DNA of 25,627 nucleotides from positions 1 to 25,627 of the forward strand of contig JAQTVK010000001.1 of assembly GCA_028706795.1 (NCBI GenBank). The letters are read 5' to 3'. Made by a program: the position numbers and the translations under genes. Each line of letters opens with the position of its first letter. The first letter of the stretch is position 1. The stretch is from Candidatus Omnitrophota bacterium (lineage in GTDB: Bacteria > Omnitrophota > Gorgyraeia > Pluralincolimonadales > Pluralincolimonadaceae). The notes below the pieces were generated by a model. It had not been told where the DNA came from. It searched no databases and worked only from the letters and a program-made list of their open reading frames with translations. Below, piece by piece: positions 22,971 to 25,627 of this stretch.

Positions 22971-22981
22971 ATACCTAATAA
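22953..22981 (+). promoter_or_regulatory. Candidate promoter overlapping the terminator, leaderless
   Basis: TTGAAG (22953-22958) in the hairpin loop, 17-base spacer over the 3' arm, TAATAA (22976-22981). Seven bases separate it from ATG 22989, and no ribosome site is present, so translation of leuC may be leaderless. The boxes are weaker than those at 9549-9638. Confidence 0.35.
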
Positions 22982-22988
22982 GACAAAT

Positions 22989-24242
22989 ATGGGCAAAACA
23001 ATTTCGGAAAAGATATTGTCCGAGCATTCCGGGAAGGACGTAAAGGCGGACGATTTTGTCATCGCCAAGGTGGACCTATGCCTGCTGCAGGACGGCACCG
23101 GGCCGCTCGCGGTAAAGCAACTCGAGCACCTTGGGATAAAACGCGTCGTCAACCCGCAGGGTATAGCCGTATTCCTCGACCACGCGGCGCCCTCACCCAG
23201 GAAAGAGCTCTCGAACGACCACATAACGTTAAGGAATTTCGCGAGGAAGACGGGCTGTTATTTATTCGAGATCGGCGAGGGGGTGTGCCACCAGATAATG
23301 AGCGAACTCTTCACCTCTCCCGGCAATGTCCTTGTCGGCGCCGATTCGCATACCTGCACGGGCGGGGCATTGGGCGCTTTCGCGACAGGGATGGGCTCTA
23401 CCGATGTGGCTGTTGCCATGGGCCTTGGCAAGACGTGGTTCCGCGTCCCGCAGACGATAAAGATAGCGGTCAGCGGCAAATTCGAGCCCGGCGTATACGC
23501 AAAAGATTTCATGTTATACCTTATCGGCACGCTCGGCGCCGAGGGAGCCACTTATAAGGCGCTGGAGTTTACCGGTGCGGCGATGGTGTCGCTTCCTATG
23601 TCGGAGCGGCTGGTGATATCGAATATGGCGGTCGAGGCCGGGGCCAAGGCCGGCATATTCGCCTCAGACAAGGTAACCAAGGCATATCTTAAGCAGCACG
23701 GCAGGGAAGAGAAGTACCGCGAGATGAAATCGGACAAGGACGCGAAATTCGAGAAAGTGATAAATATCGAAGTCGATAAACTGGCGCCTATGGTCTCGCT
23801 GCCGCACACGGTCGACAACGCGAAACCCGTGGATAAGATAGGGAAGGTAAAGATCCACCAGGTCTTCATCGGCTCGTGCACGAACGGCAGGATAGAAGAC
23901 CTTAAATTGGTCGCGGGGATATGGAAAGGCCGTAAACGCGACCCGGACACGCGCGTCATCGTGACACCGGCATCGAAGGACGTATATCTTATGGCGGCCA
24001 GGGAAGGCCTGCTTGAGACATTCATCGAGTTCGGGGCGACGGTGACCACCCCGGGCTGCGGCGCGTGCGTCGGGGTGCACGGCGGCATACTGGGAGACGG
24101 GGAGAATTGCATTTCCACGTCGAACAGGAATTTCCTCGGCAGGATGGGCAACCCCAAGAGTTTCATATATCTCGCTTCGCCGGCGACTGCAGCTGCCTCG
24201 GCCATCAGAGGCGAGATAACAGATCCCAGGGAGTACCTATAA
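22989..24242 (+). CDS. leuC: Aconitase-family dehydratase large subunit (LeuC/HacA type)
   Basis: 417 residues from ATG (MGKTISEKIL, the family opening); an upstream TTG at 22953 would start inside the terminator. It isomerises hydroxy di/tricarboxylic acids through dehydration. Seen: LLQDGTGPLAVKQLE, DHAAPSP, EIGEGVCHQIMSE, VGADSHTCTGGALGAFATGMGSTDVA and the [4Fe-4S] ligands C297 (GSCTNGR), C357 and C360 (GCGACVG). This length and motif set belong to the archaeal-type LeuC/homoaconitase clade, whose members act on 3-isopropylmalate, homocitrate or related substrates. Annotating it as LeuC is by convention; malate dehydrogenase next door could instead point to a citrate-type role. Stop overlaps the small-subunit ATG (TAATG). 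Confidence 0.85.
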   Translation: MGKTISEKILSEHSGKDVKADDFVIAKVDLCLLQDGTGPLAVKQLEHLGIKRVVNPQGIAVFLDHAAPSPRKELSNDHITLRNFARKTGCYLFEIGEGVCHQIMSELFTSPGNVLVGADSHTCTGGALGAFATGMGSTDVAVAMGLGKTWFRVPQTIKIAVSGKFEPGVYAKDFMLYLIGTLGAEGATYKALEFTGAAMVSLPMSERLVISNMAVEAGAKAGIFASDKVTKAYLKQHGREEKYREMKSDKDAKFEKVINIEVDKLAPMVSLPHTVDNAKPVDKIGKVKIHQVFIGSCTNGRIEDLKLVAGIWKGRKRDPDTRVIVTPASKDVYLMAAREGLLETFIEFGATVTTPGCGACVGVHGGILGDGENCISTSNRNFLGRMGNPKSFIYLASPATAAASAIRGEITDPREYL

Positions 24243-24742
24243 TGATATTACGCGGAAAGGCGTGGAAGTTCGGCAACGATATATCCACCGACCTCATCGC
24301 CCCGGGAAGATATTTCCACCTCAGGTCTGATCTCAACGAGCTCGCGAAGCACGTCCTCGAGGACGCGGACCCGCAATTCGCCTCGAAGGTCGACAAGGGG
24401 GATCTCGTGGTTGGCGGCAGGAATTTTGGACTAGGCTCATCAAGGGAACATGCGCCGACCATAATAAAATTATCCGGCGTTTCGTGCGTGCTCGCAAAAT
24501 CATTTGCGAGGATATTCTTCAGGAACGCGATAAACATAGGCCTGCCGGCCATAGAGTGCGATACCGACAAGATCTCCGCCGGGGATGAGCTCGAGGTGAG
24601 CCTTGAGAAGGGCGCGATAAGGAACGTGACAAAAAAGACCGACCTGAAATTCGCGCCGCTGCCGAAGGCGATGACCCAGATACTACAGGACGGCGGTCTG
24701 GTCGAGCATATAAAGAAACACGGGGATTTCAAGATTGAATAA
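24242..24742 (+). CDS. leuD: Aconitase-family dehydratase small subunit (LeuD/HacB type)
   Basis: 166 residues. It forms the swivel domain that completes the active site with the large subunit. Seen: GKAWKFGNDISTDLIAPGRY, VGGRNFGLGSSREHAP (the GSSREHA signature), VLAKSFARIFFRNAINIGLP and the C-terminal ILQDGGLVEHIKK. The loop after GRY, which sets substrate choice in this family (YLVY in archaeal isopropylmalate isomerase, YLRT in methanogen homoaconitase), reads Y24-F-H-L-R28 and appears one residue longer. Substrate is therefore uncertain. The true start is ATG 24242, which shares a base with the upstream TAA. The stop overlaps the TTG start of the dehydrogenase by 8 bases. Confidence 0.88.
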   Translation: MILRGKAWKFGNDISTDLIAPGRYFHLRSDLNELAKHVLEDADPQFASKVDKGDLVVGGRNFGLGSSREHAPTIIKLSGVSCVLAKSFARIFFRNAINIGLPAIECDTDKISAGDELEVSLEKGAIRNVTKKTDLKFAPLPKAMTQILQDGGLVEHIKKHGDFKIE

Positions 24743-25627
24743 TCTCAAGGTCGCGGTCATAGGCGCCGGACAGGTCGGCGGGACATGCGCGCAGAGGATA
24801 GTGGAGAGGAAACTTGCCGATGTCGTGCTTGTCGATATCGCCGAAGGGCTGGCGAAGGGCAAGGCCTTAGATCTCGGCCAGGCGGCCTCGACGGAAGAGT
24901 ATAATTTTAAGATAGAGGGAGGCTCGGACTATTCGCTCATAAAAGGCTCAGGCGCGGTCATCGTGACCGCAGGTCTTGCCCGCAAACCCGGGATGACGCG
25001 TGAGGACCTCCTCGTCAAGAATGCGGCGATCGTCAAGAATGCGGTTGAGAATATACGCAAATATTGCCCGGGATCTATTATAATAATGGTGACGAACCCG
25101 CTGGATATCATGACGTACCTGGCTTACAAGGTTTCCGGTTTTGAGAGCAGGAAGGTCTTCGGGATGGCCGGGGTGCTCGATACGGCAAGATTTAAATATT
25201 TTATAGCGGAAAAGCTCGGCGTATTGCCTTCGGAAGTGGAGGCCATGGTCCTCGGCGGCCACGGCGATTCGATGGTCCCGCTTGTCGAATACACCAAAGT
25301 GAAAGGCAGGCCGGTCTCAGAACTGATACGCGAAGGCGAACTTAAGGCCATAATACAAAGGACGCGCGACGGCGGCGCAGAGATCGTCTCGCTCCTTAAG
25401 ACGGGAAGCGCTTTTTACGCGCCTTCGAGCGCGGTCTGCGAGATGCTCGAGGCGTTCATCAAGGATAAGAACGAGATGCTCCCGGTAAGCGCCTATTTGA
25501 ACGGGCAATACGGGATCAAGGACCTTTATTGCGGCGTCCCTGCCAGGATAGGGGAGGACGGCGTCGAAGAAACGGTGGAATTGAAACTTTCGGACAAGGA
25601 ACTGGCGGCGCTCCGCTGGTCTGCTGA
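24735..25627 (+). CDS. mdh: Malate dehydrogenase (LDH-like type), cut by window end
   Basis: The frame is open from TTG 24735 (M-N-N-L-K-V-A-V-I-G) to the window end, 297 codons with no stop. It interconverts malate and oxaloacetate with NAD(P). Seen: Rossmann GAGQVGG; VTAGLARKPGMTREDL, where R83 in place of Gln marks malate over lactate specificity; NPLDIMTYLA; and catalytic H176 in GGHGDSMVPL. A C-terminal SDKELAALRWSA indicates that only a few residues are missing. No ATG fits: TTG is backed by the family N-terminus and by the 8-base overlap with leuD, which supports coupling. Frame and overlap place leuC, leuD and mdh in one transcript. Confidence 0.92.
   Translation, partial: MNNLKVAVIGAGQVGGTCAQRIVERKLADVVLVDIAEGLAKGKALDLGQAASTEEYNFKIEGGSDYSLIKGSGAVIVTAGLARKPGMTREDLLVKNAAIVKNAVENIRKYCPGSIIIMVTNPLDIMTYLAYKVSGFESRKVFGMAGVLDTARFKYFIAEKLGVLPSEVEAMVLGGHGDSMVPLVEYTKVKGRPVSELIREGELKAIIQRTRDGGAEIVSLLKTGSAFYAPSSAVCEMLEAFIKDKNEMLPVSAYLNGQYGIKDLYCGVPARIGEDGVEETVELKLSDKELAALRWSA

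Noticed and set aside
22953..22988. TTG start for the large dehydratase subunit
   Set aside because: It would begin in the terminator hairpin; ATG 22989 matches the family opening.
24065..24241. Upstream extension of the small subunit frame
   Set aside because: It overlaps leuC coding sequence; the family N-terminus begins at ATG 24242.
24735..25627. Lactate dehydrogenase
   Set aside because: Arg (R83), not Gln, is at the specificity site, as in malate dehydrogenases.
1..25627. CRISPR array, tRNA, rRNA, insertion sequences, prophage
   Set aside because: No repeat-spacer pattern, RNA gene or transposase/integrase frame was found by eye.

Overview
The window is an ordinary stretch of bacterial chromosome of moderately high GC. 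It is densely packed and lies mostly on the + strand, with one minus-strand gene. I see no rRNA, tRNA, CRISPR array, insertion sequence or phage gene. Many genes overlap by 1-4 bases (ATGA, TAATG), sigma-70-like promoters sit in the few gaps, and the metabolic genes are of anaerobe type: split glycine decarboxylase P-protein, fused ADP-forming acyl-CoA synthetase, small [4Fe-4S] ferredoxin, two-subunit aconitase-family dehydratase. This mix, with small exported glycine-rich proteins, would fit an uncultivated anaerobic lineage such as Omnitrophota (PVC group). That placement is inference from gene content, not a proof.

Layout. 1-457: 3' part of a ribulose-phosphate 3-epimerase. 515-874: small exported glycine-zipper protein with its own promoter and terminator. 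971-3793: CBS-MgtE cation transporter, QueF (queuosine synthesis), PduO-type cobalamin adenosyltransferase and a UbiA/MenA prenyltransferase in one overlapping run. 3803-8404: a secreted glycoamylase-like (GH144-type) enzyme with extra carbohydrate-binding modules, then a cytoplasmic GH116 beta-glycosidase. 8376-9542 (minus): RlmI-type rRNA methyltransferase. 9648-10955: an MFS transporter divergent from it. 11009-15115: bifunctional nuclease, amylo-alpha-1,6-glucosidase (glycogen debranching), membrane histidine kinase and single-domain response regulator.

15281-22915: a strong promoter and a leader with a clear hairpin precede an operon of ADP-forming acyl-CoA synthetase, gcvT, gcvH, gcvPA, gcvPB, a lipoate ligase/octanoyltransferase, a ferredoxin and a small exported protein. 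The set holds the T, H and P parts of the glycine cleavage system plus a probable H-protein lipoylation enzyme and an acetyl-CoA/acetate ATP-yielding enzyme; the L-protein is absent. 22989-25627: LeuC/aconitase-family large and small subunits, then an LDH-like malate dehydrogenase that runs off the end.

The least expected signals are: (i) divergent promoters at 9549-9638 whose -10 boxes lie 6 and 9 bases from the start codons, implying leaderless mRNAs, with a REP-like palindrome between them; (ii) two promoters whose -35 boxes lie in the loop of the preceding terminator hairpin; (iii) the paired GH144-like and GH116 enzymes, which suggest a beta-glucan (possibly beta-1,2-glucan) degradation locus; (iv) a LeuD-type small subunit whose substrate-specificity loop matches none of the variants I know; (v) a QueF with Tyr in place of the active-site His. 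I found no clear wholly novel system.
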